Below are positions 25,446 through 35,256 of a stretch of 64,000 nucleotides of DNA, piece by piece; within the stretch, counting starts at the first letter, position 1, and each line of letters opens with the position of its first letter. The stretch is from NCBI RefSeq assembly GCF_900095825.1, contig NZ_LT608315.1, forward strand, positions 2,295,875 through 2,359,874, read 5' to 3'. Source of the stretch: Acidaminococcus massiliensis. GTDB taxonomy: Bacteria; Bacillota; Negativicutes; Acidaminococcales; Acidaminococcaceae. Below the pieces are notes generated by a model. That model was not told the DNA's origin. It did not search any database and saw only the letters and a list, made by a program, of their open reading frames with translations. Made by a program: the position numbers and the translations under genes.

Positions 25446-27524
25446 TTACTTTTTGGCAGCTTCTGCCTTTGCCTTGGCATCTGCCACGATCTTTTCTGCC
25501 AGTTTGGGCGGCACATCCTCATAGTGGTCGAATTTCATCTCGAAGGTCCCGGTCCCCTGGGTCAAGGCCCGGAGATCCACGGCGTAATCCAGGATTTCCG
25601 CATAGGGTACCTGGGCCTTCACCACAGCCCGGCCGTCTTCTGCGGACTGCATCCCCAGGATCCGGCCCCGTTTGCCGTTCAGGTCGGAAATGATGTCCCC
25701 CGTCATCCGTTCGTCGCAGTACACATCCAGGTTGTAATAGGGTTCCATAAGCACGGGTTTGGATTGTTCCGCAGCTTTCTGGAAAGCCATATGGGAAGCC
25801 ACCTTGAAGGCCATTTCTGAAGAGTCCACCGTATGGTAGGACCCATCCAGCAGGGTGATTTTCAGATCCACCACAGGGTAGCCGGCCAGGATCCCGTGCT
25901 CCATGGATTCCTTCATGCCCTTTTCCACCGCTGGGATGTACTGGCGGGGCACGGCACCCCCGAAGATCTTGTCCACGAACTCGAAGCCGCTGCCCGGAGG
26001 CAGAGGTTCCATCTTGATGACCACATGGCCGTACTGGCCATGGCCGCCGGTCTGTTTCTTGTACTTGCCTTCTACTTCTGCAGACCCCCGGATGGTTTCC
26101 CGATATTCCACCATGGGCGGTTTCAGCACTGCATCCACGCCGAATTTCCGTTTCATCCGTTCCATAAGGATTTCCAGATGCTGATCTCCCATGCCGCTGA
26201 TCAGGGTTTCCTTGGTCACCGGGTTCCGGCTGACGATGAAGGTAGGATCCTCGTCCATCAGTTTGCCCAGAGCTGCGGCGATTTTGTCTTCATCCCCCTT
26301 CTTCTTGGGAGAGATGGCCCGGCTGTACATGGGCAGCGGATATTCGATGGGCGCAAACTGCACCGGTTCCTCCTTGGCACTGAGGGTATCTCCGGTCATG
26401 GTGAACTGGAGGCGGGAAATGACCCCGATGTCCCCGGCCACGATCTGTTTCATGGGCAGAGGATTCTTGCCTCGAAGGGTGTTGATATTCCCCACTTTTT
26501 CCATTTCATCCCGGCTGGCATTGTATACAGTGCTGTCGGCCTTGATGATGCCGGAGAACACCCGGACAAAGCTCATCCGCCCCACGAAAGGATCGGAAGT
26601 GGTCTTGAACACAAGGGCAGCCAGCGGAGCATTGGAGTCCCGCCGTTCCACCTGACCGGTCTTCAGGTTGGTCACATGGTATTCGTTCAGGACAGCAGGG
26701 AAGGTGTAGTCCACAATGGCGGAGAGGGTCCGGCCCAGGCCGATGTTCTTGAAAGCAGAACCGCAGAGCACCGGGAAGATGATGCCCTGCCGGATGCCCT
26801 TCACCAGACAGTGCATCACTTCTTCATCGGAAATGGTCTCCCCTTCCAGATACCGTTCCATCACCTCATCATCGGCTTCCACCGCCGCTTCCACCATTTT
26901 GTCATGGGCATCCTGGACCCAGGCTTTCAGGTCTTCAGGGACTTCGATCTCGTCCGCTCCGTTCCCGTTGCCCTTATAGGCTTTTTGGTTGAACACATCG
27001 ATGACCCCGCAGAAATCCTCTTCCTTCCCCAAAGGCAGTTCCAAGGGCAGGATCCGTTTGCCGATCTTGGCCCGGAGATTGTCCAGGATATTGTCGTAAT
27101 CGGCGTTTTCCCGGTCCATCTTGTTCACAAAGATCAGCCGGGGCAGACCAGCTTCTTCCGCCAGTTTCCAGCACTGTTCCGTCCCGATCTGGACCCCGCT
27201 GGTGGCGCTGACCACGATCAATACGCTGTCTACGGCTCGAAAGGCCCCTTTGACTTCTGCCACAAAATCTGCAAAGCCTGGTGTATCGATGAAATTGATC
27301 TTCACATCCCGCCATTCCACGGGAGCCAGAGTAGCGCTCACGGAAACTCCCCGCTTGATTTCTTCCGGTTCGAAGTCCGTGGTGGTCTGCCCATCTTCCA
27401 CCTTGCACATACGGCTGATGGCACCGCTGCGGTAGAGCAGTGCTTCTGTAAGGGAAGTGGTCCCTGCACCTCCATGCCCAACAATTGCCACGTTCCTGAT
27501 TTTATCGCCTGTATACTCTTTCAC
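25446..27524 (-). CDS. Elongation factor G-like GTPase (EF-G paralogue)
   Basis: This 692-residue protein has all five EF-G domains: G domain with DTPGFADF (G3) and NKMDRENADY (G4), domain II from about 300, and domains III-V with GMGDQHLEILMERMKRKFGV and GGHGQYGHVVIKMEPL. The first G motif reads GHGGAGTTSLTEAL: residue 22, normally the P-loop lysine, is Thr (codon 27459-27461). The long Switch regions differ from housekeeping FusA, which would normally lie with rpsL/rpsG, so this is the second, EF-G2-like type. The start is GTG 27524 with AAGGGGG nine bases away. Its role, translational or not, is open. Confidence 0.85.
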   Translation of the reverse strand: MKEYTGDKIRNVAIVGHGGAGTTSLTEALLYRSGAISRMCKVEDGQTTTDFEPEEIKRGVSVSATLAPVEWRDVKINFIDTPGFADFVAEVKGAFRAVDSVLIVVSATSGVQIGTEQCWKLAEEAGLPRLIFVNKMDRENADYDNILDNLRAKIGKRILPLELPLGKEEDFCGVIDVFNQKAYKGNGNGADEIEVPEDLKAWVQDAHDKMVEAAVEADDEVMERYLEGETISDEEVMHCLVKGIRQGIIFPVLCGSAFKNIGLGRTLSAIVDYTFPAVLNEYHVTNLKTGQVERRDSNAPLAALVFKTTSDPFVGRMSFVRVFSGIIKADSTVYNASRDEMEKVGNINTLRGKNPLPMKQIVAGDIGVISRLQFTMTGDTLSAKEEPVQFAPIEYPLPMYSRAISPKKKGDEDKIAAALGKLMDEDPTFIVSRNPVTKETLISGMGDQHLEILMERMKRKFGVDAVLKPPMVEYRETIRGSAEVEGKYKKQTGGHGQYGHVVIKMEPLPPGSGFEFVDKIFGGAVPRQYIPAVEKGMKESMEHGILAGYPVVDLKITLLDGSYHTVDSSEMAFKVASHMAFQKAAEQSKPVLMEPYYNLDVYCDERMTGDIISDLNGKRGRILGMQSAEDGRAVVKAQVPYAEILDYAVDLRALTQGTGTFEMKFDHYEDVPPKLAEKIVADAKAKAEAAKK

Positions 27525-27671
27525 TGTACAGCCCCCTTTATTCCGTAAGATGCGGGATTCCCGGCTGCCAGGAGCAGCCTTCCCAAGATTCTTGTCTGAT
27601 GGTACTCTTTTTCGGGGAATAGGCACTGTTTTCCTGCTTTTAACAGAAAACTTTCGAAATTCCCACAAAAT

Positions 27672-27706
27672 AAAAAGGAATGTGTAACGATAGATACACA
27701 TTCCTT
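27672..27706 (-). terminator. Terminator of the VTT-protein gene
   Basis: AAGGAATGTGTA (27675-27686) pairs exactly with TACACATTCCTT (27695-27706), with TTTTTA following on the minus strand. Confidence 0.88.
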
Positions 27707-27745
27707 TACAGATGGTTTGCCATGCTTTGACAATCCTGCCGTCCT

Positions 27746-28468
27746 TTATGCATTCCGGTCCTTGTACCGATTGTACAACAGCAGTCCATAAGCCAAGATC
27801 ACCAAGGTGGCCAGGATGGCCAGCCGGTCCATATGCTGCCGGAAATGGATGATGTCGTGGCCTACCACCACTTCCAAGGCTGTGGAAGGGAATTTTCCTA
27901 CAAAAGTGGCAATGATGTAATCCCGGAGCTTCATCCGGCTGATGGCCCCCAAACAGGTGAGGATCCCAGAAGGGAAATAGGGCAAGGTCCGGGCCAGGGC
28001 CATGGCCACTAGGCCGTTGTCGCTGCTCATTTCATCCAGCCGCTGGAGATTGTTGCTCTTAGCGATGACTTTTTCCGCCGTGGACCGGAGAAAATACCGC
28101 ATGATCAGAAAACTGAGGATGACCCCCACACTTTCCGCCGCCCAGGAAATCAAGATCCCCAAGGGTAGTCCGAACACCACCCCATTGGCGGTGGAAAGGA
28201 AGATCGACGGGAGACAGCCTGCTGCATTGATGAAAACATCCAGCAGGAAACTGATGGCCACCGCCCAAGGCCCGAAGGAACGGAGGAAGCCCACCGTTTC
28301 CTGGATATTCCCGCCTCTGGCCAGGTGGATGATCTGTGGATAGAAACCGGGATCCAGGAAATGGATCAGAGCCAGGACCCCTAGGAGGCCGGCAAACGCG
28401 ATGATCTTAAAAGTCCCTTCCGAACCATGATCTTTGGTAGGGACCGGGGATTGTATAGGTGTTTCCAT
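27746..28468 (-). CDS. TVP38/TMEM64-family (VTT domain) membrane protein
   Basis: This 240-residue integral membrane protein has helices near 25-45, 70-95, 105-130, 160-185 and 205-225. The VTT (DedA-like) core includes FINAAGCLPSIFLSTANGVVFG, the family's re-entrant segment, and ALARTLPYFPSGILTCLGAISRMKLRDY with the conserved Arg and Pro. Proteins of this type are thought to move phospholipids or act in membrane homeostasis. ATG 28468 follows AAGGAG by ten bases; a longer frame from 28537 has no ribosome site. It is a single-gene unit with its own terminator. Confidence 0.88.
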   Translation of the reverse strand: METPIQSPVPTKDHGSEGTFKIIAFAGLLGVLALIHFLDPGFYPQIIHLARGGNIQETVGFLRSFGPWAVAISFLLDVFINAAGCLPSIFLSTANGVVFGLPLGILISWAAESVGVILSFLIMRYFLRSTAEKVIAKSNNLQRLDEMSSDNGLVAMALARTLPYFPSGILTCLGAISRMKLRDYIIATFVGKFPSTALEVVVGHDIIHFRQHMDRLAILATLVILAYGLLLYNRYKDRNA

Positions 28469-28642
28469 GATGTATGTGCTCCTTCTGACAGAATGGATGA
28501 GGGTTCGATTTGGATTTTCTTTATTATAATGTGCCATTGTTACAGAAATGAAAACTACCTGTAAATAGAGCTTAAAAAAACGAGGATGCTATTGTATGGA
28601 CAGAAGCTTCTGACTGGATGGTGCTGCCCATGAGCCACCCTC

Positions 28643-30706
28643 CTACGCATTGAAGATCCGCTCGAACCGCTCATCGAACTGGGTAGTGGCGGCGGCCCGG
28701 ATCACTTCCTGTTCCGTCTTAGGATCACTCATGGCCCACTGGGCTGCCTTCCGGGCTTCCAGCAGGGTGTCCGTGTCCCGAAGGATATCCGCAATGTACA
28801 GATCCGACAGCCCATGCTGCCGCAGTCCGAAGAACTGACCGGCCCCCCGGAGTTCCAGGTCTTTTTCCGCCAGGAGGAAGCCGTCGCTGCAGCTGCGCAT
28901 GATCTGGAGCCGTTCCAAGGTCACTGGATTGGTGGAAGAAGTCAGCAGCACACAGTAGGACTGGGCGCTTCCCCGTCCCACCCGGCCCCGGAGCTGGTGC
29001 ATCTGGGCCAAGCCGAACCGATCCGCCCCCTCGATGATCATCAGGGTAGCATTGGGCACGTTCACCCCCACTTCCACCACCGTGGTGGTAATCAGCACCT
29101 TGGTTTCATTCCGGGCAAAACTTTCCATCACCGCGTCCTTCTCTTCCGGTTTCAGCCGTCCGTGGAGCAGGCCGCAGGGAATCCCCCGGAGATAGGTGGA
29201 GGTCAATTCTTCATACAGGTCCGCAGCCGCCTTGGCATCCACCCCTTCGCTTTCTTCGATAAGGGGGCAGACCACATAGGCCTGGTGCCCTTCCTGGACC
29301 TGGTGGACCAAGCCCTTATACACCGCCCCCCGCTTATCTTCCGTATAGCACAGGGTCTGGACCGGTTTCCGACCCGGGGGCAGCCCCTTCATCAGGGACA
29401 CATCCAGATCCCCATATACCGTAAGGGCCAGGGTCCGAGGGATGGGAGTGGCGGTCATGACCAGCACATGGGGCGCATAGGGACTCTTATCCTGGAGTTT
29501 CGCCCGCTGGGCCACCCCGAACCGATGCTGTTCATCGGTGATGGCCAAGGCCAGGGAATGGAACACCACCGCATCCTGGATCAGGGCATAGGTCCCCACC
29601 ACCGCCTGGATGGAACCGTCCGCCAGGCCTTCCAGTACCTCCCGCCGGGCTTTGGCCGTCAGGCCCCCGGTCAAAAGCGCCGTCCGGATCCCCGCTGGTT
29701 CCAGTACCTTCTGCATTTCTTGGTAATGCTGCTCCGCCAGGATTTCTGTAGGAGCCATCAGACATCCCTGATACCCGTTTTCCACGGTTTTGGCCAAGGC
29801 CAGGAGAGCCAGGGCCGTTTTCCCAGATCCTACATCCCCTTGGACCAGCCGGTTCATGGGTTCCGGGCTCTGCATATCATCATCGATTTCCTGCCAGGCT
29901 TTTTTCTGGCTGTCCGTCAGGGAAAAACCCAGGAGTCCCCGGACCTTCCGGACCAGTTCTCCGCACCGGGCCATCTTGATGCCCCTGCTGTCCCGCTTGA
30001 TTTCCACCCGATGATGGAGCAGCCCACACTGGAGGAAGAACAGTTCCTCAAAGATCAGCCGCTGCCGGGCTTTTTCCAAGAGTTCCGGACTTTTGGGAAA
30101 ATGGATGTTTTCCAGGGCTTCCAGCCGGGGCAGGAAATGTCTGGCCTGGAGGATTTTCTCCGGCAGGCATTCCGGCAGTTCTTTCCGCGCCAAGGCCAAA
30201 GCCTGGCGCACCGCCCCCCGCACCTGATTCTGAGTCAAACTGCCGGTAAGGGCATAGGTGGGGAGGATGCCCGGGGCTTCCGCCTTTTCTTCCTTCACAT
30301 GGGAGAGGCTGGCACTGGTGACGCTTTTGGCGGTACGGCCCAGGTTCACTTTCCCGATGACGAACACTTCATCCCCTGTATGATAGACCCGGGTCATATA
30401 GGTCTGGGCCCCGAACAGGACGATTTCCGCGAAGCCGGTGCCATCCCCCACGGTAATGGTGGCATATTTCATGTTCCGGGCACTCCTGCGGTTGTTCAGC
30501 CGCACGATGGTCCCTCGGAACAGCTGCATCTCCCCGGCTGTGGTCAGTTCGCTGATGGTCTTTATATGGGAATAGTCCAGATAGCAGCCTTGCCGGGGAA
30601 AATGGTTCAGCAGGTCACCGATGGTCACAACATTGATATTTTCAAATTCCTGGGCCTTTTTGGGCCCGATGCCTTTGAGTTTGGTTACTGGTTCCTGCCA
30701 CCACAT
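28643..30706 (-). CDS. recG: ATP-dependent DNA helicase RecG
   Basis: This 687-residue helicase has an N-terminal wedge/OB region ([24 protein letters not shown], then an OB fold to ~150). The SF2 core follows with Walker [16 protein letters not shown], Walker B DEQHRFG, motif [12 protein letters not shown], and QLRGRVGRG (motif VI). RecG drives fork reversal and branch migration of Holliday junctions. AAAGGAG precedes ATG 30706. It is divergent from rpmB; both promoters lie within the 119 bases between them. Confidence 0.97.
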   Translation of the reverse strand: MWWQEPVTKLKGIGPKKAQEFENINVVTIGDLLNHFPRQGCYLDYSHIKTISELTTAGEMQLFRGTIVRLNNRRSARNMKYATITVGDGTGFAEIVLFGAQTYMTRVYHTGDEVFVIGKVNLGRTAKSVTSASLSHVKEEKAEAPGILPTYALTGSLTQNQVRGAVRQALALARKELPECLPEKILQARHFLPRLEALENIHFPKSPELLEKARQRLIFEELFFLQCGLLHHRVEIKRDSRGIKMARCGELVRKVRGLLGFSLTDSQKKAWQEIDDDMQSPEPMNRLVQGDVGSGKTALALLALAKTVENGYQGCLMAPTEILAEQHYQEMQKVLEPAGIRTALLTGGLTAKARREVLEGLADGSIQAVVGTYALIQDAVVFHSLALAITDEQHRFGVAQRAKLQDKSPYAPHVLVMTATPIPRTLALTVYGDLDVSLMKGLPPGRKPVQTLCYTEDKRGAVYKGLVHQVQEGHQAYVVCPLIEESEGVDAKAAADLYEELTSTYLRGIPCGLLHGRLKPEEKDAVMESFARNETKVLITTTVVEVGVNVPNATLMIIEGADRFGLAQMHQLRGRVGRGSAQSYCVLLTSSTNPVTLERLQIMRSCSDGFLLAEKDLELRGAGQFFGLRQHGLSDLYIADILRDTDTLLEARKAAQWAMSDPKTEQEVIRAAATTQFDERFERIFNA

Positions 30707-30738
30707 GGCTCTTTTCTCCTTTTCTCATGGTTTTCTAC

Positions 30739-30768
30739 TTGCAATTATAATCCAATTTGTGTTAAAAT
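30739..30768 (+). promoter_or_regulatory. Promoter of rpmB
   Basis: TTGCAA (30739-30744), 18-base spacer, TAAAAT (30763-30768), about 58 bases ahead of the rpmB start. Confidence 0.65.
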
Positions 30769-30825
30769 AGCTACATTGAGTTTTAAAAATAACGCATTGC
30801 CTTATAACTTGAAGGAGGTGGGACC

Positions 30826-31017
30826 ATGGCATGCATCTGTGAAATCTGCAACAAAGGTGAGCTGTCCGGCAACAACGTCAGCCATTCCAATAGACATGTA
30901 AAACGTTCTTGGAAACCTAACGTTCAAAAGGTCAAAGCGGTGGTAGACGGTGAAGTGAAGAGCATCAACGTGTGCACTCGCTGCTTACGTTCCGGCAAGG
31001 TAACCCGCGCCATCTAA
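30826..31017 (+). CDS. rpmB: 50S ribosomal protein L28 (zinc-binding form)
   Basis: This 63-residue protein has CEICNKG and CTRCLRSGKV, two CxxC pairs, so it is the zinc-holding (C+) form of L28. SHSNRHVKRSWKPNVQKV is the family core. GAAGGAGG lies before the ATG. It is the only plus-strand gene in a 35-kb minus-strand stretch (4.1-42 kb), with its own promoter and terminator. Confidence 0.97.
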   Translation: MACICEICNKGELSGNNVSHSNRHVKRSWKPNVQKVKAVVDGEVKSINVCTRCLRSGKVTRAI

Positions 31018-31034
31018 GCTATAGGTTACAGCAT

Positions 31035-31068
31035 AAAAAAGCTGACTGCTTCGGCAGTCAGCTTTTTT
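31035..31068. terminator. Bidirectional terminator of rpmB and the zinc-ribbon gene
   Basis: GCTGACTGC (31041-31049), TTCG loop, GCAGTCAGC (31054-31062), with A run before and T run after. It serves both convergent genes. Confidence 0.93.
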
Positions 31069-31079
31069 GTTGCTTTTTC

Positions 31080-31511
31080 CTACAGCTTCGCCCCGCAGAA
31101 CGGGCAGAACGCCGCATTTTTGGGCAGAGCCGCCTTGCACTGGGGACAGATCCGCCGCTCCAGATAAGCCTGGGCCTTTTCTTCAAATAGGGACACGAAC
31201 CGGTCCGTTTCCCGGTTCTGGGGTTTCAGGCTGTAGACTTCCATGCGCTTTTTATGGATGTCCACGATGACCTGGCACCCTTCTTCCAAAGCCTGTACGG
31301 CAAAAACGATCTCCTTCCGTTGGGGTTTGCCGAACAGAAAAGATTTTTCTTCAGAAACCAGGGAGCCATTCAGCAGCATCCCAGTATCATCCTGCTTTTC
31401 GATATCCACTTCCATCTCCCGGCAGACCTGGAGTCCCAGTTCCCAGGCAACCGCTGGAGTAAGATGATAGACCTGTTCCACGAAGCTGCCGCCGCTGCCG
31501 TTCACTTTCAT
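31080..31511 (-). CDS. Zinc-ribbon protein of unknown function
   Basis: This 143-residue protein has an N-terminal alpha/beta region of about 105 residues (MKVNGSGGSFVEQVYHLTPAVAWELG) with no recognised domain, and a C-terminal zinc ribbon RRICPQCKAALPKNAAFCPFC with two CxxC pairs. The cysteines suggest metal-stabilised structure or a nucleic-acid or protein contact. It starts 15 bases after the PTS IIA gene and likely shares its transcript. GGGGGAGG precedes the ATG. No function should be named. Confidence 0.8.
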   Translation of the reverse strand: MKVNGSGGSFVEQVYHLTPAVAWELGLQVCREMEVDIEKQDDTGMLLNGSLVSEEKSFLFGKPQRKEIVFAVQALEEGCQVIVDIHKKRMEVYSLKPQNRETDRFVSLFEEKAQAYLERRICPQCKAALPKNAAFCPFCGAKL

Positions 31512-31526
31512 ATGCTGCCTCCCCCA

Positions 31527-32009
31527 TCAATTCAGGGTGACGGTCAAGACGGTATCTTTTCCCGCCTGTACCGGCCCTTCTTGGGCTTTTTCCATTTTAC
31601 CCACTTTGTCCCCATTGGTGATCACCATGGGGGTACTCAAATCGCAGCCGCAGGCTTCCAGCTTTTCCCGGTCAAAAAGGATCAGCGGCTGGCCGGCCTT
31701 GACTCTTTCTCCGCTTTTGACCAGGGCTTTGAACCCCATACCCTGCTGTTCCACCGTATTCAGGCCCACATGGAGCAGGATTTCCAGTCCGTGTGCCTCG
31801 GTCAGGGCAATAGCATGGGCCGTATCCGGCACATAAGAAACTTCTCCGTCACAAGGGGCAACCAGTTCTCCCTTTTCCGGCTGGACAGCCACTCCATCCC
31901 CCAGCATTTTCTGGGCAAAAGCTTTGTCCGCTACCTTCTCCAGAGGAATCAATGTCCCGGTCAGTGGAGCCAGCAGTATTACTTTTGTTTTCCTGAAAAA
32001 CAATCCCAT
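31527..32009 (-). CDS. PTS glucose-family EIIA protein
   Basis: This 160-residue cytoplasmic phosphocarrier has APLTGTLIPLEKVADKAFAQKMLGDGVAVQP, GEVSYVPDTAHAIALT and GLEILLHVGLNTVEQQG, where the histidine of LLHVG takes the phosphate from HPr. It is a stand-alone IIA (Crr-like) with no IIB or IIC partner near it, so it may serve a distant permease or act in regulation. ATG 32009 follows AAGGAG by eight bases. A zinc-ribbon gene follows. Repeat element C and a terminator hairpin fill the space upstream, with no clear promoter. Confidence 0.93.
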   Translation of the reverse strand: MGLFFRKTKVILLAPLTGTLIPLEKVADKAFAQKMLGDGVAVQPEKGELVAPCDGEVSYVPDTAHAIALTEAHGLEILLHVGLNTVEQQGMGFKALVKSGERVKAGQPLILFDREKLEACGCDLSTPMVITNGDKVGKMEKAQEGPVQAGKDTVLTVTLN

Positions 32010-32059
32010 AGCAGTCTCTCCTTGTTTCTGTGTGTACCATATTATTGTAACATGAAAAA

Positions 32060-32101
32060 GGGGCTGTGAAAAAATGAGAAAAATCCTTTTTTCACAGCCC
32101 C
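32060..32101. terminator. Bidirectional hairpin upstream of the PTS IIA gene
   Basis: GGGGCTGTGAAAAAA (32060-32074) pairs with TTTTTTCACAGCCCC (32087-32101), with A and T runs outside. Its stem matches hairpins at 15340 and 60286. It abuts repeat copy C. Confidence 0.8.
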
Positions 32102-32106
32102 TTTTT

Positions 32107-32339
32107 GTCACTGGTCAACGGTCACTGGTCACTGGCCGATGGAAAGAACCCGTGGCTGACGGGTTCTTATAAATAAAAAACAGGATTGTGCTTTTCTTTT
32201 CATCCGTTGCTTGTCTTGAGTTATTCTGGAGAGGCAAGGACAAGCCGAAGGCGCGTCCGAGCCGGCAACATACAATGAAAGGCAGCCGCATCCCGGCTGC
32301 CTTCCTTCGTCCAGTGACCAGTGACAAGAGACCAGTGAC
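32107..32339 (-). repeat. Intergenic inverted-repeat element, copy C (233 bp, inverted)
   Basis: Inverted relative to copies A and B. It carries the same GTCACTGGTC/GACCAGTGAC ends, the AGAACCCGT/ACGGGTTCT hairpin, the GGCAAGGACAAGCC middle and the AGGCAGCC hairpin. It lies between pnp and the PTS gene and occupies the whole 364-base gap together with a hairpin on each side. Confidence 0.85.
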
Positions 32340-32340
32340 C

Positions 32341-32366
32341 GGGGGTGTGAATTTTTTCACACCCCC
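32341..32366. terminator. Hairpin next to the pnp stop
   Basis: GGGGGTGTGAA (32341-32351) pairs with TTCACACCCCC (32356-32366). The T run lies on the pnp side, so on the minus strand the hairpin is not followed by T. It is shared with the left flank of repeat copy B. Confidence 0.55.
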
Positions 32367-32373
32367 TTTTTTC

Positions 32374-34446
32374 TTATTTCAAGCAGGCTTTCCGGGACAG
32401 GTTCAGCCGTCCTTTGGAGTCGATTTCCACCAGCTTCACGACGATTTCGTCGCCTACGCTGACCACGTCTTCCACTTTTTCCACCCGTTCTTTGGCCAGC
32501 TGGGAAATGTGCACCAGCCCTTCCCGGCCGGGCATGAATTCCACAAAGGCCCCAAAATTCATGATCCGGGTGACTTTGCCGGTGTACACCTTGCCCACTT
32601 CCGGTTCCGCCGTGATATCCTGGATGGTCTTGATGGCCGCATCGGCAGAAGCGCTGTCAGCCGCAGCGATGTACACGGTTCCATCATCGTTGATGTCGAT
32701 CTGGGCACCGGTATCTTCCACGATTTTCTTGATCACCTTGCCCCCAGGTCCGATGATGTCTTTGATCTTCTCCGGGTTCACCTTGATGGTGGTGATCTTG
32801 GGGGCGTATTTCTTCAGCTGCTTCCGAGGTTCAGAAATGCATTCCAGCATCTTGCCCAAGATGAAGGCACGGCCCTTTTTGGCCTGGGCCAGAGCAGCCT
32901 GGAGGATATCACGGGTCAGGCCGTCCACTTTGATATCCATCTGGATGGCGGTGATGCCCTTGGATGTACCGGCTACCTTGAAGTCCATGTCTCCGTTGGC
33001 ATCTTCCAGTCCCTGGATATCGGTCAGGATGGTGAAATTCTCGCCTTCCTTCACCAGGCCCATGGCCACCCCGGAAACAGGAGCCTTGATGGGCACCCCA
33101 GCGTCCATCAGAGACAGGGTGCTGGCACAGGTGCTGGCCATAGAAGAGGAACCGTTGGATTCCAGCACTTCGGAAACCAGTCGGATGGTATAGGGGAATT
33201 CTTCCTCAGAGGGAATTACTGGCAGGAGAGCTCGTTCTGCCAGGGCCCCATGGCCGATTTCCCGACGGCCCGGGCTGCGCAGAGGTTTGGTTTCTCCTAC
33301 GCTGTAGGGCGGGAAATTATAATGGTGGATATAGCGTTTCTGGATATCTCCAGCCAGGGTTTCCAGGGTCTGGGCATCCCGGAGAGGTGCCAAGGCCAGG
33401 CAGTTCAGCACCTGGGTCTGGCCACGGGTGAACAAGCTGCAGCCGTGAGGACGGGCCAAGAGCCCTACTTCGCAGCTGATGGGACGGACTTCATCCAGGG
33501 CACGGCCATCAGGACGGATCTTATCCACGGTGATGATGTGCCGGAACACCCGTTTCACCAATTTGGCTACCACATGGGCAATGTCAATCTCATTGTCCGG
33601 ATACAGTTCTGTAAAGTGGGCCAGGATTTCCTCCTTGGCTTCGCTGACCATCTTATCCCGGTGCAGCTTGTCCGGATCCATCAGAGCATCATGGATCTTG
33701 GGTTCACCATAGGCTTCGATTTCCTGAGCCAGTTCTGCAGGAGGCGTATAGACTTCGAAATCCATCTTGGGTTTGCCCACTTCGGCCTGGATCTTTTCCT
33801 GGAATTCCACCAGTTTCTTGATTTCTCCGTGAGCGAACCAGATGGCGTCCAGCATCACTTCTTCAGAAACTTCCTTGGCACCGGCTTCCACCATCAGGAT
33901 GGCGTCCTTGGTGCCGGCTACGGCCAGGTTCAGTTCACTGACTTTGGCCTGTTCCACGGTGGGCTGCACAATGAACTGCCCATCGATGAGGCCCACCCGG
34001 ACACCGGCAATGGGTCCTTCAAAGGGGATATCGGAAATGGACAGGGCACAGGATGCGCCAATCATAGCCGGAATGTCCGGGGCATTGTCCGGATCCACGG
34101 AGACAGCCGTCGCAACAATCTGTACATCGTTGTGGTAGCCGTCTGGGAACATGGGCCGGATGGGACGGTCGATGAGCCGGGAGGTCAAGATAGCCGTTTC
34201 TGCCGGCCGCCCTTCTCTCCGCAGGAATCCGCCCGGGATTTTGCCCACTGCGTACATCTTCTCTTCAAAATCCACTGTCAGCGGGAAGAAATCCACCCCT
34301 TCTCTGGGGGTATCGGTACCCGTCACAGCCACCACCACGGCCGTTTCGCCATAGCGGACCAGCACTGCGCCATTGGCCTGTTTGGCAATCTTGCCTGTTT
34401 CAATGGTGAGGGTCCGGCCTCCAAATTCCGTACTAAAACTATGCAT
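32374..34446 (-). CDS. pnp: Polyribonucleotide nucleotidyltransferase (PNPase)
   Basis: This 690-residue 3'-to-5' phosphorolytic exoribonuclease has two RNase PH-like halves (start [20 protein letters not shown]; second half with [14 protein letters not shown] and [15 protein letters not shown]), then a KH domain [17 protein letters not shown] and an S1 domain [18 protein letters not shown]. The S1 domain is followed by almost no tail, so the protein is a little short for the family (about 700-720). ATG 34446 is nine bases from AAGGAGG; ATG 34455 touches it. It is transcribed alone. Confidence 0.97.
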   Translation of the reverse strand: MHSFSTEFGGRTLTIETGKIAKQANGAVLVRYGETAVVVAVTGTDTPREGVDFFPLTVDFEEKMYAVGKIPGGFLRREGRPAETAILTSRLIDRPIRPMFPDGYHNDVQIVATAVSVDPDNAPDIPAMIGASCALSISDIPFEGPIAGVRVGLIDGQFIVQPTVEQAKVSELNLAVAGTKDAILMVEAGAKEVSEEVMLDAIWFAHGEIKKLVEFQEKIQAEVGKPKMDFEVYTPPAELAQEIEAYGEPKIHDALMDPDKLHRDKMVSEAKEEILAHFTELYPDNEIDIAHVVAKLVKRVFRHIITVDKIRPDGRALDEVRPISCEVGLLARPHGCSLFTRGQTQVLNCLALAPLRDAQTLETLAGDIQKRYIHHYNFPPYSVGETKPLRSPGRREIGHGALAERALLPVIPSEEEFPYTIRLVSEVLESNGSSSMASTCASTLSLMDAGVPIKAPVSGVAMGLVKEGENFTILTDIQGLEDANGDMDFKVAGTSKGITAIQMDIKVDGLTRDILQAALAQAKKGRAFILGKMLECISEPRKQLKKYAPKITTIKVNPEKIKDIIGPGGKVIKKIVEDTGAQIDINDDGTVYIAAADSASADAAIKTIQDITAEPEVGKVYTGKVTRIMNFGAFVEFMPGREGLVHISQLAKERVEKVEDVVSVGDEIVVKLVEIDSKGRLNLSRKACLK

Positions 34447-34523
34447 CCTATGCATCCTCCTTCTTTTTCTCTCTTGACATTATGGGTAGATTATACTACA
34501 CCGACGGGGAAAAAGCCATAAAA

Positions 34524-34552
34524 GGGGTGTGAAAATATATTTTTCACACCCC
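34524..34552. terminator. Hairpin of the GGGGTGTGAA type
   Basis: GGGGTGTGAAAA (34524-34535) pairs with TTTTCACACCCC (34541-34552). It stands between sufU and pnp and could stop readthrough into pnp. The stem resembles those at 32341 and 40087. Confidence 0.65.
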
Positions 34553-34625
34553 GGGCGCGGGCTTGGACAGCCATAACCAAAGATCCGTATGCTTTACACA
34601 AAACAGTTTTTTCACTTTTTCCAAC

Positions 34626-34665
34626 AAAAAAGATGTTGTCCGTAAAAAGTACGGACAACACCTCT
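34626..34665 (-). terminator. Terminator of the suf operon
   Basis: GTTGTCCGT (34635-34643) pairs with ACGGACAAC (34651-34659). On the minus strand ATCTTTTTTG follows. A further hairpin without T run, GGTGCTGC/GCAGCACC (34778-34796), abuts the sufU stop. Otherwise the 350-base gap between sufU and pnp shows nothing. Confidence 0.8.
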
Positions 34666-34796
34666 TTACCATTTAAATCTGTTTCTCCGGATGCATGAAT
34701 GAGGTCATTTCGACAAGCATAGGAAAATTCCGTTGATTGCCGACGAGCCTGCGACTCACGGCCCGCGACCCGCAACCGGTGCTGCGAAGCAGCACC

Positions 34797-35237
34797 TTAT
34801 TTGTTCTCTTCCTTCTCCAAGGCATCCTTCAGGGTATGCCATGCCAGGACGGCGCATTTGACCCGGGCGGGCATGTTGGAGATGTTCTTCAGGGCGATGG
34901 CATCGTCCAATTCTTCCAGCTTGGCGTCATCGGTCTCTTCCCGCTTGATCATGGCCAGGAACAGATCCACCAGCCGAAGGGCTTCCTTCACCGATTTTCC
35001 CCGGATCAGGTCGATCATGATATCCGTGGAAGCCTGACTGATGGCACAGCCGTGGCCGGTATAAGCCGCATCTTTGATGATTCCATCCTGGATATCCGCC
35101 TGGAGAGTGATGTCATCTCCGCAGCTGGGATTGTGGCCGTGTTCCTGGAGATTGTGGGGATCCAGCTCATGTTTGTTGGCCTGATCCTGGTTATGCTCCA
35201 GGATAATATCAGAGTACAGTTGGTTCATATCTTCCAT
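34797..35237 (-). CDS. sufU: Iron-sulfur assembly protein SufU
   Basis: This 146-residue NifU/IscU-like protein has cysteines in NPSCGDDI, GHGCAIS and VKCAVLAW plus the Asp of CGDD, the metal set of SufU. In Firmicutes SufU is a zinc-dependent sulfur acceptor that frees SufS of its persulfide, not a classical scaffold. Three ATGs occur in a row; 35237 stands seven bases from AGGTG and is preferred, while 35243 would add two Met. It follows sufS by 19 bases and is the last gene of sufCBDSU. Confidence 0.95.
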   Translation of the reverse strand: MEDMNQLYSDIILEHNQDQANKHELDPHNLQEHGHNPSCGDDITLQADIQDGIIKDAAYTGHGCAISQASTDIMIDLIRGKSVKEALRLVDLFLAMIKREETDDAKLEELDDAIALKNISNMPARVKCAVLAWHTLKDALEKEENK

Positions 35238-35256
35238 CATCATTCACCTGTTTCCT

